Assembly (NCBI RefSeq): GCF_963576615.1
Contig: NC_088712.1
Span: forward strand, 33,551,155 to 33,615,154
From: Watersipora subatra
Lineage: Eukaryota; Bryozoa; Gymnolaemata; Cheilostomatida; Watersiporidae
DNA: 64,000 nt
Reading direction: 5' to 3'
The position numbers were made by a program, and so were the translations under genes. Below the pieces are notes generated by a model, which worked only from the letters and a program-made list of their open reading frames with translations, searched no databases and was not told the origin of the DNA. Each line of letters starts with the position of its first letter. Positions within the stretch are counted from its first letter, which is position 1. Below, in pieces: positions 35,601 to 45,994 of the stretch.

Positions 35601-36066
35601 GGTGTGTTAACAAAGTACAGATAATAAGTATGTGTACAATTATTATAAAGTGTAGTAAGAGATCATCAAGAGTGTTAATAAAGTACAGAGAATAAGTATG
35701 TGTACAATTATTATAAAGTGCTGTAAGAGATCACCAGGTGTGTTAACAAAGTACAGATAATAAGTATGTGTACAATTATTATAAAGTGTAGTAAGAGATC
35801 ATCAGGTGTGTTAATAAAGTACTGAGAATAAGTATATGTACAATTATTATAAAGTGCTGTAAGAGATCATCAGGTGTGTTAATAAAGTACAGAGAATAAG
35901 TATATGTATAATTATTATAAAGTGCTGTAAGAGATCATTAGGAGTGTTAATAAAGTACTGAGAATAAGTATTTGTACAATTATTATAAAGTGCTGTAAGA
36001 GATCATCAGGTGTGTTAATAAAGTACAGAGAATAAGTATATGTACAATTATTATAAAGTACTGATA
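32645..36066. repeat. 68-bp satellite
   Basis: About 50 copies of caattattataaagtgctgt aagagatcatcaagagtgtt aataaagtacagagaataag tatatgta. Variant pairs (ctg/tag, caagag/caggtg, agag/agat) recur every few monomers, so blocks of several units were copied together. Confidence 0.96.
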
Positions 36067-36461
36067 AAGATTGTACATGAACATTTTCTTATGTATATAT
36101 TCAATGTTTCATTTATACTATATTATCTTTATTGTGTCCTATCTACTTGAATATTTTCATATATTTCAAGTTAAACATAAACTATTTTATTTTTATTGAA
36201 ACAAAATGATGATGGAAATAATGAATAATACATATAAATACATCTTTTAAAGTGAATAATTTTGTAATAAAACTGATCTTTCATTCAACATATTAATTTC
36301 TCCAACAAATTTCAATCTTACATACAAAAAAAATACAAAAAAAAACCGAAAATAAATTCCTTAAAATTCTTAACCATTCAAGAGCTTCAACATTACAAAA
36401 TCATCAAATCTTCAAAAAATAACTTTGTACATAAACACTTTCTCATATATATTCAATGTTT
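36067..36461. other. AT-rich unique end of the Polinton-like element
   Basis: No open frame and no element is recognised between the 68-bp satellite and the right inverted repeat. Confidence 0.5.
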
Positions 36462-36951
36462 CAAATATATAACAATCTCCGGAAAATCAACCCCTCGGTG
36501 TCCCAGATATTAACCCCCTCACTCATCCGCTAGGTAATCTCTCGCTCTCCTCGATAATCCGCGAGATCCACTCCGGAAAACCATCCAGCCCTCGATGTCC
36601 CAGATATTCACCCCCACTATTCCACCGATAATCGGCGACGATTCGCCCGACTAATCCGCGACGATTCCCCCGACTAATCCCGCGATAATCCGCGTTCAAT
36701 CGGATGACTCATCCCCCGCTAATCCGATGACTCATCCACAGATAATCCGCCGATTACGCCAGGAGCGGATCCGTAACCCCTCGAATTCAACCCCCTACTC
36801 TACACCACAATTTCCCCCCAAACCCCAACATCTCATTCAACTCCACACGATTCAATCTACACCCCTAGCCAATTTAATTCACAACCCCCTTTTTCTATCC
36901 CCCCGCTGGATCCGTCACTTTTGTGTGTAGATCTGCTCTCTATATACTACT
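36462..36951 (-). repeat. right terminal inverted repeat (490 bp)
   Basis: Reverse complement of 26871-27360, equal in length. I saw no difference on reading through it. It ends CTGCTCTCTATATACTACT before the TATACT duplication. Confidence 0.95.
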
Positions 36952-36974
36952 TATACTTACTATACCATACACTA

Positions 36975-37045
36975 TATTTGAACTCACGGAGATTGCTCCG
37001 CAAGTTTCAGACCACCCATTTAACCACTGAGCTATTAGTAGAGCA
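36975..37045 (-). ncRNA. tRNA-like (SINE head) sequence
   Basis: The minus strand reads TAGCTCAGTGGTTAAATGG, an almost perfect pol III A box, and about 40 nt later GTGAGTTCAAATA, a weak B box, with a cggagcaatctccg stem between them. Acceptor-stem pairing is poor, so a tRNA-derived SINE or tRNA relic is more likely than a working tRNA. Confidence 0.5.
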
Positions 37046-40000
37046 GGAACATAAACTTATCTTTCAGCCTTTTCCTTCGGAGGGTGGGCTACTCAAACTA
37101 AGATGTTTTATAATCAGAAATTTATGCTGAATTCAATTATAATGTTTCTACACCTATGTGTTTGCACATTTCTGAGCTAGAGAGCATTTTCGAAATGGGA
37201 GGGGGCAACTCCAAGTTTGGTTGGAAAACCTTACATATCAGACAAAGAAAACTATTTTATAATCTCAAAAATTAATAAATGCTTTTATTTGAGATTAAGT
37301 GAGTCAATTCTCAGCATTCCTTAACCCATGCCAAGGATGCAGCAAGACCGCTTGTTTCACTGTCTTGATTAGTCTGTGAATGAAACCCTAGTCAGAGTGA
37401 CTAAACTTCAATATGAGACAGCCAAACAGTATTCAAACAGATGGTTGATATTGGAAGAAGAGAGCATTCAATGTGAAATTGCTCAAAAATTGCTAATCAT
37501 TGAGAACTTCGATGAGAGTTTAGACTTCTTGTCATTATGCCTGTTATAAAAAGTATTGTAACAAACTCGTTATGGAAAGAGCTGAGAAAAGACATGAGAA
37601 GAGACAGAAAGAATGTGATACAGCAGAAGAGGTGAGATCAGATATTTATAGCTTTACAAATTCATGATGATTACTCCATGATGATGGTACTTTGGTGGGA
37701 GAAAAAGAAAACATGTTCATTTTTGTCTGCACATTTTGTGAGCAGCAAAACTAACTCTTTGCAGTTTACATGACTTGTTATAGTCTACAATTTGGACATA
37801 AATTTATAGATAAATTACATGTATGATCCTTTCTTGGTTTTTTGCATATGACCACACAAACTACGCTAGATATTGCATGCTGTACTATGCAGAGATGACT
37901 AATCTGAAAGTATGGCGTAGCAAGGTGTATGAGGCTCTTATGAAAAAGGGGTATTTTACTTATTAATTAATCACGACATCACTGTCCGTTCAGCTCTATC
38001 ACTTGTGATCAATCTATTGAGCAAACAGTTAAAAGAGACTCAAAGTCTCACGGTAGAATCATAGGGTTCAACAAGAATCATCGGCCTCTCAATGCTGGAC
38101 TCTATCTCACCCAGAACGAACAGCTGTACATACAGACATGAAGAAGATGTTAGTACCTGGTGATTCGGAAGCAGCAAGTTATGAGATGCGTGAAAAGGCA
38201 TGGAAGGCTGATGAGGAAATGAGGGAAGTCATGAAAGACTCATAACAGCAAGAATAAATCCGTTTGCGTTTCAAACCACCAAGCTAGTACATATTACCAG
38301 TGGTGCAAAAGTCTGCATTGAAGTGAAGCAGGATCTTGAAATGACAAATGTGATAGGAGAGAAACAGCTTTCAGAATTTGTCTAGAGGAGGTTAAGCACC
38401 CAAGAGATTGATTTCAATGCATCCATCAAGCCAAACAAGATCAAAACCTTCCCCACATTACCATCAGCTAAGAAAAAATCAAAAGAAAAAGTCCTAGCGT
38501 GTTCGCACAGACTGTTTGAGAATTTGTTAGTGATCAGCCAACAGCGTAACTTGGATTTGAGAAAAGTGTTATCAGTCTCTCTTGGCAACATCAGCTGGTC
38601 CCTGGCTAACTCTGATGGCTCTATATTGAAGACTGCCAAGTCGGCTCTGATGGCTGCTGTTGAGGAAGATGCTGATGATCAACCATCAATCTATGTTAAC
38701 CAGGATCAGCTACCAGTCTTTGACGCTGTTGTAGTTGATGCTATGGCCGAAATTCAGACCCTGAAAGCTCCTCCAACTTTTGGCATGGTTGCAAGTCAGC
38801 TTTTGCAACGGATAGTTAGTATTGCAAACGTATATCACACATGTCGTGTGGATTTTGTTTGTGACACATACCCTGATATCAGCATTAAAGGAGGTGAGAG
38901 AAGTCATAGAAGTGTGGAAGGAAGGCAGAAGGTTGCTGTGTTTAGTCCGAACTTCTGAATTTTCAGCAGATGGCTCAAACAAGACTGCTTTAGTGAAATT
39001 TTTAAAGGATACATGGAGGAAGTCAACTGTGAAGCAGAAACTAGATCTTGTAACAGCTTTTTCTCAAGAATGGCACATGATCAGCTATGACCTTGATGGA
39101 TCAATCGCTGTAAACCAAATAAATAGTTTGACACCAAACCACGAGGAAGCAGATACGCGCATGTTATCACATATTGCAAAGATAATGGAAGACAAACCCA
39201 GCTCAAAAGTTCTAGTCAAGTGCCAGGACACAGATGTTTTCCTAAGCTGTCTATCTCTAGTGAATGTGCTGCCATCACAAAAACTCATTTACTGCTGTGG
39301 TAAGAAGCAGTTGAGATAATGTATGTAAACAGGCTGTCTGTCTACTGTCCTCACATCCGAACGATGCAAAGCACTGCTCAGGCTCCATGCTCTAAGTGGA
39401 TATGACAGTGTAAGCGCATTCTATTTCAACGGGAAGATAACTTTCTTCAAGCTGCTAAAGAACCATCCTGAATTCTGTAACACACTGAAATCATTGGGAA
39501 CAGATGCTGAAGTTGATGGTGCAATAAGATAATCTATTGAGACATTCATATGCAGATTATACGGTGAAGAGACAAATTCCATCAATGAAGCAAGGTATAA
39601 GATCTTCTGCTCACCGTCTCGCACATCACAACCAAACCTACCACCCACACTAGATGAGTTAAATCTCCATATATCTAAGGCTGCCTATCAGGCCGCGATA
39701 TGGAGAAGAGCCAAGCAAATCATCATCAATGTTCCATCCCCCAGCAACATGGATGGTTTATGGAAGATGGAGAGCTTAAAGCTAGATAGATAACACAACA
39801 ACCAGCACCTCCTGATGTGCTCGTGGGCATGTTTTGTCGGTGCAAAACTGGGTGCCAGTCTCGTCGCTGTCAGTGCAACAATACAGATCTCAAGTGTACG
39901 GACATGTGCAGAAGCAGCTGCTGTAGCAATAGAAATAAAGAGGATGAAGATGAAAGTAGTGATGCAGAAGACTCAGATGACTGTGAATTAGAAGGTTAGT

Positions 40001-40635
40001 ATTTGAGTGGTATTGTAACCAAAGGTGCGCTTCATGTTTGATTAGAATACATATGTGTCACACCGTATAAAAGACTGACTTATTGCGATTTCACTTGCAT
40101 GATAAAGTAAACGGTTCAACATAATAAGCATTAATGATGAATATATGTATACTAAAATGTTATATATACATGGTCTGAGTCTTTAAAAATACTTTTAATT
40201 TTGTTTTGCAGATCTGTAATGATATATGAGTTGCGGAATAACAAGGACAAACTGTAAAGCTGCCACAATATCAACCAAACTGAGAACGCATAATATTATA
40301 TAATACAATTCTAATATTATAATATTTGAAGAATAAATATTTTAATGTTATCAGAATTGATTCCAACTTAGGTTAATGCTAATTATTTAGTATTTATATG
40401 CCATTTTCATTATTACATTGTTGGTAGAAGCACATGAAACATTACAGATATTTATTTAATTTAAATAATATATTAATTAAATTGCTCAAAAATGAACAAT
40501 CTGAGAGGTGTAGAAACCAGATATTTGAAATCAGCTCAAAATTCTGATCTAGATGCCACTCTTATCACATAGCCCACCTCCAAAAGGAATAAATCACTTT
40601 TTTTGACAGCTTTTTGATGCCCTCCTGCTCTACTA
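37036..40635. mobile_element. 3.6-kb element with diverged terminal inverted repeats
   Basis: Left (37036 to about 37180) and right (about 40479 to 40635, reversed) ends share TAGTAGAGCAGGA, then tccttttggaggtgggcta-like, gtttctacacctc/tatg and catttttgagc-like blocks in the same order, spread over about 150 bp. TAT is present outside both ends. Between them lies one broken multi-exon gene. This suggests an old DNA transposon or a mobile cassette. The superfamily is not recognised. Confidence 0.55.
37330..40217 (+). pseudogene. broken gene of the EQxxNRDSK / HEEADTR / DTDVF invertebrate family
   Basis: Reading blocks in order are: HYACYKKYCNKLVMERAEKR (near 37,530-37,590); EQTVNRDSKSHGRIIGFNKN (from about 38,015); a long block 38,385-38,940 with LLVISQQRNLDLRKVLSVSL and later VCDTYPDISIKGGERS; HEEADTRMLSH then VKCQDTDVFLS (39,139-39,243); and a Cys-rich tail CRCKTGCQSRRCQC (39,835 on). 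Similar uncharacterised proteins are multi-copy in cnidarians and molluscs, as I recall them. Breaks: in-frame stops near 38,381, 39,317, 39,529 and 39,790, and frame changes near 38,900 and 39,800. Splice-like sites remain (donor 39995, acceptor 40211). The conserved Asp residues of HEEAD and DTDV could bind metal, as in PIN-like nucleases; this is inference only. Confidence 0.6.
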
Positions 40636-40816
40636 TATACAGTCCTTAGCATTCTATCGCTTTTATCATATATTAGCAGATATTAATAGAGTATTAACTA
40701 TTATTACCTTTTGCATTTGTTGTTTTTTAAATTTTTAAAAACTAATTATTTGGTGCCATTAACTATTTTTTTTATTTGTAATTTTTAAATGTACCATTTC
40801 AATTTCAAATGTGCCG

Positions 40817-41060
40817 CTACAATAATATTTCTAGATTTTCGTAAAGCTCAAATGCTAAACCCGCGATCAAGGCTTTTTCGCAGACAATCGTATTATCTCG
40901 AGTAGGAATCTTAAGAATAGCCTCAACATTCTCTTTCCGTTTGGTCAGACAAAGACCGTACAATATCTCGTTTTTACTTTTGTACCAATATCGAGAGGTA
41001 CCAGTATTGTCGCATTCAAAGTTTTGATGGATAGCTTCTGCTGGAACAGTAACCGATTTT
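40817..41060 (-). other. open minus frame, unknown
   Basis: About 80 codons are open on the minus strand, starting after an (AC)n tract at 41060-41112. The translation looks protein-like (SRYWYKSKNEILYGLCLTKR), but no family is recognised and no splice partner is seen. It may belong to the element that ends at 41448. Confidence 0.25.
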
Positions 41061-41310
41061 ACACACACGCATACACACGCACACACACGCACACATGCAC
41101 GCACGCACACACCTCTATGCACAAATGGTTATTATTAATTTAACATATTCAGGATTTTGTTTTCTCAGTTCCTATTAATCACATCATTACCGACACATCT
41201 ATTATTGTAATCGTGGCAAAACAGACTTTATTTAGCTATTACTCGCTAATTGTTTCATATTTACATTTAAACATTTTTATAGTCATTTTATTTTCTTTAA
41301 TTTATTTGAC

Positions 41311-41448
41311 CTGCACAAAACACTTTCCTCATGATATGAAGTTTGAAAGTTAGAATGGCAAATGTTGTTATATGTTAGATACATTGTACAAATAAGTTTT
41401 CTGTCCAGACTTTTTTATTACTTGGGTAACGCCGGGTAGTACAGCTAG
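41311..41448 (+). mobile_element. 3' end of a Helitron-like element
   Basis: The segment ends with a GC-rich hairpin region (cttgggtaacgccggg) followed by tagtacagCTAG|T. A short hairpin just before CTAG and insertion next to T are Helitron 3' features. The same 130 bp recurs at 41,930-42,060. Confidence 0.55.
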
Positions 41449-42060
41449 TATATATACAAATGTCAATGTTTGTCTGTCATCTGTCATTCGTCTGTCCAGT
41501 TAAAACAATAAAGTTTTAGCAATGAAAAATCACCTTCGTACTGGATATAAGCTCGTGACATTTAAATTGCAAGTTTACTAACAAGCGTGCGTAACCGCAA
41601 TGCGACGGACCAACTTTGAGAATTATATATAGATATATATTTCTCAAAGTTGATCGCCGTATGTGTATTCGTAGGTTTGATTGTCCGGCTATAGATCTTA
41701 AAATCTTGAAATAAAGATTCCGTATGAAAGAAGATTTGATCTCGGACCCTGCCATTTGCCTTCACTAGAGATTGAAGTGCTAGCTTGCCAATATAAGTCA
41801 TTATATGAGAGCAAATACCAAACGGCTTTCAAACGCGGGTCATAGCATAACGTCACGAGAAACTGTTTGCTCACATTCTTAAACGCACTGGTTAATAGCG
41901 AGCAGCTCTCACTACTTTTCATTGTTTATAAGACAAAACACTTTCCTCATGATATGTAGTTTGAAAGTTAGAATGGCAAATGTTGTTATACATTAGATAC
42001 AAATCAATTTTCTCTCCAAAGACTTTTCATTACTCGGGCAACGCCGGGTAGCACAGCTAG
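41449..42060 (+). mobile_element. short non-autonomous Helitron-like element in tandem with the previous end
   Basis: It starts tatatatacaaatgtcaatg with a TCTGTC-rich 5' region and ends actcgggcaacgccgggta then gcacagCTAG. Its last 130 bp repeat the preceding element end, so two 3' termini lie in tandem 612 bp apart. It contains an inverted repeat (caactttgagaa ... ttctcaaagttg, 41610-41652). No helicase is seen. Confidence 0.5.
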
Positions 42061-42091
<31 letters not shown>

Positions 42092-42240
42092 CTATATATA
42101 TCTATATATATAATTATATTAATAATTAATATTAATTATATATATATAGTTATATATATAATTATATATATAATTATATATATAACTATATATATATAAC
42201 ATATACTGCATAATATATATATTACATAATATATTATATA
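42061..42240. repeat. TA-rich microsatellite
   Basis: Simple TATA/TAAT sequence at the Helitron-like insertion point. Confidence 0.85.
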
Positions 42241-42334
42241 AGAGATACCAGGGTGGTGGAACAATTTATTTTTTATACCGTAGCTCTATATGCTGCAGTA
42301 TGAAAAGTGTTTAAAGTTATTTGATTATTCATTT

Positions 42335-42713
42335 ATCACTCTACTAGTATTTATCACTCTACAAAAGTATTTATCACTCTACTAGTATTTATCACTCTAC
42401 TAGTATTTATCACTCTACTAGTATTTATCACTCTACTAGTATTTATCACTCTACTAGTATTTATCACTCTACTAGTATTTATCACTCTACTAGTATTTAT
42501 CACTCTACTAGTATTTATCACTCTACTAGTATTTATCACTCTACTAGTATTTATCACTCTACTAGTATTTATCACTCTACTAGTATTTATCACTCTACTA
42601 GTATTTATCACTCTACTAGTATTTATCATTCTACTAGTATTTATCACTCTACTAGTATTTATCACTCTACTAGTATTTATCACTCTACTAGTATTTATCA
42701 CTCTACTAGTATA
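42335..42713. repeat. 18-bp minisatellite
   Basis: About 20 almost perfect copies of tttatcactctactagta. The near-absence of variants suggests recent expansion or gene conversion. Confidence 0.97.
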
Positions 42714-43316
42714 ACGTGAAAGTATTTGAATTCATTCTATTTGTAACATCTACTGGTTCATCATATTCTGACGTTCAAAAAAGAGTTTTGCCGCTAAGAG
42801 ACATACTACTAGAAGGGGTCGTTACTTTAACTCTTGTGTGGAATAAGCGAGAATGGCTATGTCTATGGCTGATCGGCAAATATTTCAGTAGCTTTTACAA
42901 GCTTAAAAGACTTTGAGAGCAGACTGATCTATTTAATAATTGAGTCCATCAAATTTAGGTTAGCATTATTTTAGAATAGCATCGGGCATCGTCTGTTATC
43001 TTGTAAAATGGCATTCAGCTCTTTATGCATTCATTGGCTAATTGATAGCCTTATATACATGTGAGTCAAGCAGCCCCTTGAGTACACAGCTTTAAGTTAA
43101 TCAATGCCGCTAGAAACAGGAGCCATACGTTTAAATATGTTTAGACTGTCATATCTTATCTTGCTGATGAACTGCCAGCACTTGTATGGAGAAAAAGGGC
43201 TGACTGATACCACATTTGTCATTTATCAATCAACGCTGCCTTTACAGAATCTCACTAAATCTTGCTCTCGACTCAAGATAAGGTAGCAATTACTTTTAGC
43301 ATTTTTATAAATGTGT
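42714..43316. other. unique spacer
   Basis: No gene is supported. Two frames of about 60 codons are open but show no features. Confidence 0.45.
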
Positions 43317-43612
43317 TCAGGGTATGTAGATGTATTCATGGTACGTAGATGTATTCAGGGTACGTAGATGTATTCAGGGTACGTAGATGTATTTAGGGTA
43401 CGTAGGTGACTTCAGGGTACGTAGATGTATTTAGGGTACATAGATGTATTCAGGGTACGTAGATGTATTCAGGGTACATAGATGTATTCAGGGTACGTAG
43501 ACGTATTCAGGGTACGCAGATGTATTTAAGGTACGTAGATGTATTCAGGGTACATAGATGTATTCAGTGTACATAGATGTATTCAGGTTACATAGATGTA
43601 TTTAGGATGCTT
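43317..43612. repeat. 19-bp minisatellite
   Basis: About 15 copies of tcagggtacgtagatgtat. Confidence 0.95.
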
Positions 43613-44545
43613 AGAAGTAGGTAAAGTTTAGAACGAGACTATTGCTTTATATTTTAGGTGACTTTGCCGGCATAGTAAAATTAAATATATGTAATTTAAA
43701 AGTCTAAAAACTTAATCTAGATATTTATATTTATGATGACTCTGGCGCTTTTCACAAATGTGTTTTTTACATATATACATATATAGGTGTCAAAGATTTG
43801 TAGTTACCATATATTATTATCTTGTAATAGTTTATTATACATATGTCCTACTTATTCCATTGTTACCAGAACAAAACAAACAATTTTAACAGCTGGTAGG
43901 AAGATGTACATATGTATGATGTATGCATGAGGTACGTAAGTACTCATGTTATTAAAACTCTAACTTACATATCAAATATTTAAAATACAATATATAACAA
44001 AAATTATGGAGTAACTTGAAATAAACTTGTATATTGTTGTTGTTAGCTACTTACAGTACAGTAGGACTAAACTCTACTAAAACTATATATAGAGAACACC
44101 AATTTAGAATTATATGAGTGACCCTGCATTCTAAATATAACACTGTGTCTGTTACAGCCATGTCTGGAATACAAAGTGATCACATTCTTCAGATAATATG
44201 CGATGAGCCCTAGTTAAATTCATATTGTTATAAATGATTGGTTGAAGTAGGATTTAATATAATAAACTATATATAGCAAGTTATTTATTTCAATTGCTAC
44301 TAATTAAAGATGCAGATATTGTGAGCAGATGCAAAGGAGTTGTTTTACTTTTATTTAAATGGTCTTTGTCAACATTTTTCATATTTTGCATTTAATAACT
44401 TAAAATCAACGATACAAGTAACTTTTAAAAGATAATCTGCTTAAATTAGACAAATCTACAAATTATTATATAACACTTATATACTCATACTTCCTTAGGT
44501 AGTACTACTTTGGGCATTTAATTTATGCTAATGTAGTTTATACAC
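43613..44545. other. AT-rich unique spacer
   Basis: Nothing is recognised. Confidence 0.5.
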
Positions 44546-44815
44546 CAGGCTGTACCTATACAATACACTGTGGTTATACAATACACTGTGGTTATACAAT
44601 ACACGGTGGTTATACACCACACTGTGGTTATACAATACACTGTGGTTATACAATACGCTGTGGTTATACAATATACTGTGGTTATACAATACACTGTGGT
44701 TGTACAATACACTGTGGTTATATAATACACTGTGGTTATACAATACGCTGTGGTTATACAATACACTGTGGTTATACAATACACTCGGATTATACAGTAC
44801 ATTGTGGTTATACAA
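44546..44815. repeat. 18-bp minisatellite
   Basis: About 15 copies of tacactgtggttatacaa. The minus strand is open in two frames because 18 is a multiple of three. Confidence 0.95.
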
Positions 44816-45157
44816 GGAACATCAACCCATGATTATTTGATACTTGCAGTCAATATTTTAACCGGAACTTTCAAAACAAATTGGCATGCACTGCACCTAT
44901 ATGCATTTTTGACGCTGGTTAATAAAATTGTTTTGAAAACTGCTAATATCAAAAACATTCAAAATAACAATAAATGGATGAAAAACAGTTATCAGTGAAT
45001 CAGCCATATTACTAGACAGTATCACACAGCTTCTCTAGTCTCTAAAAATACTCAAACTCGAGTACGACAAATAAGTGTTTGACATTATGCAAGCGATTGC
45101 CTCTCATGAACTCTATCACTTATAGCCTGTGTTTGCGCATTCGTATTGTCCCTTGCT

Positions 45158-45318
45158 GCTTTCGTCATACGCTTTCATCTTACGCTTTCGTCTTACGCTT
45201 TCGTCTTACGCTTTAGTCTTACGCTTTCGTACTGACGCTTTCGTCTTACGCTTTTGTCTTACACTTTCGTCTTTTGCTTTCGTCTTACGCTTTCGCCTTT
45301 GTCTTTTGCCTTTGTCTT
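45158..45318. repeat. 12-13 bp minisatellite
   Basis: About 13 copies of tcttacgctttcg. Confidence 0.9.
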
Positions 45319-45994
45319 AACATTGAAAATTTTTAACATTAAGTATTGACTTTGATTAGCTAGAGGACATAATTGTCATACCTAAAGCTAGTAATGACAC
45401 TGTTTGTTAGAAATAAATTACTATAGACTGATAGTTATATAGTCACTTTGACTAACTGGTGACTTATTAACCGCCTCACATATGATCTTGCCAAACAAGC
45501 ATTTATTAGATTGAGAGTTACTACCTTAGTAGACTCAATAGTAATCTATGCTATGTCAATCACTAATACTCTAGGATATGATCAGTCACTAGCACTCTTT
45601 GTTATGGCCAGTCACTACTATTCTATGTTATGGTCTGTCACTAATATTGCACATGATAGCCAGTCAATAGCACTTGGTACTATGATCAGTATATAGTAGT
45701 GTATATAAATGTCACTCTACAGTACTGTATGTCAGAGTTAGTAACTAGTGCTGTATTGTAAAAGGATGGTTAGTTGTTTAGTCGTTCAATTTGCTAGTTT
45801 ATTAATAAGGAGTCTATAGTTTGTCTAGAGGACCATTTCTTCTGAGTTAGTAGCGGGAGAGGACTATTTCTCTATTTAGCTATCTCTCGATATATCAATC
45901 TACAATACAAATGTTTTCTTTGCTTGTAGTCTCAAGCCACTTCAACATTTAGTCTAGACTAACTAAAGAGTCTAAATAAAGTAAAGGATTTACG
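45319..45994. other. upstream region of the GPCR gene
   Basis: Holds degenerate repeats around cagtcactaatact/cagtcactagcactc (about 45,546-45,690) and a TATATAAA word at about 45,701, a possible TATA box. The transcription start is not fixed by sequence. Confidence 0.4.

Larger units (their letters stand above)
26871..36951. mobile_element. Polinton/Maverick-like element, non-autonomous
   Basis: The 10,081-bp unit is bounded by 490-bp terminal inverted repeats (26871-27360 and 36462-36951) that read as essentially identical. It begins AGTAGTATATAGAGAGCAG and is flanked by TATACT at 26865-26870 and 36952-36957. Six-base duplications, long inverted repeats and 5'-AG ends are established Polinton features, and an adenain-like protease fragment lies inside. 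Polymerase B, integrase, ATPase and capsid genes are not seen. Two satellites occupy 30.9-36.1 kb. It is a derivative that would depend on other copies, or a dead one. Confidence 0.72.

Noticed and set aside
36727..36930. Identical 67-codon frames in both Polinton-like ends (also 26892-27095)
   Set aside because: They exist because the ends are inverted copies. There is no domain, splice site or other support for coding.
36975..37045. Functional tRNA gene
   Set aside because: The A box is good but the B box and acceptor stem are poor; kept as tRNA-like SINE head.
42354..42701. 115-codon minus frame (INTSRV repeats)
   Set aside because: 18-bp minisatellite; open only through its period.
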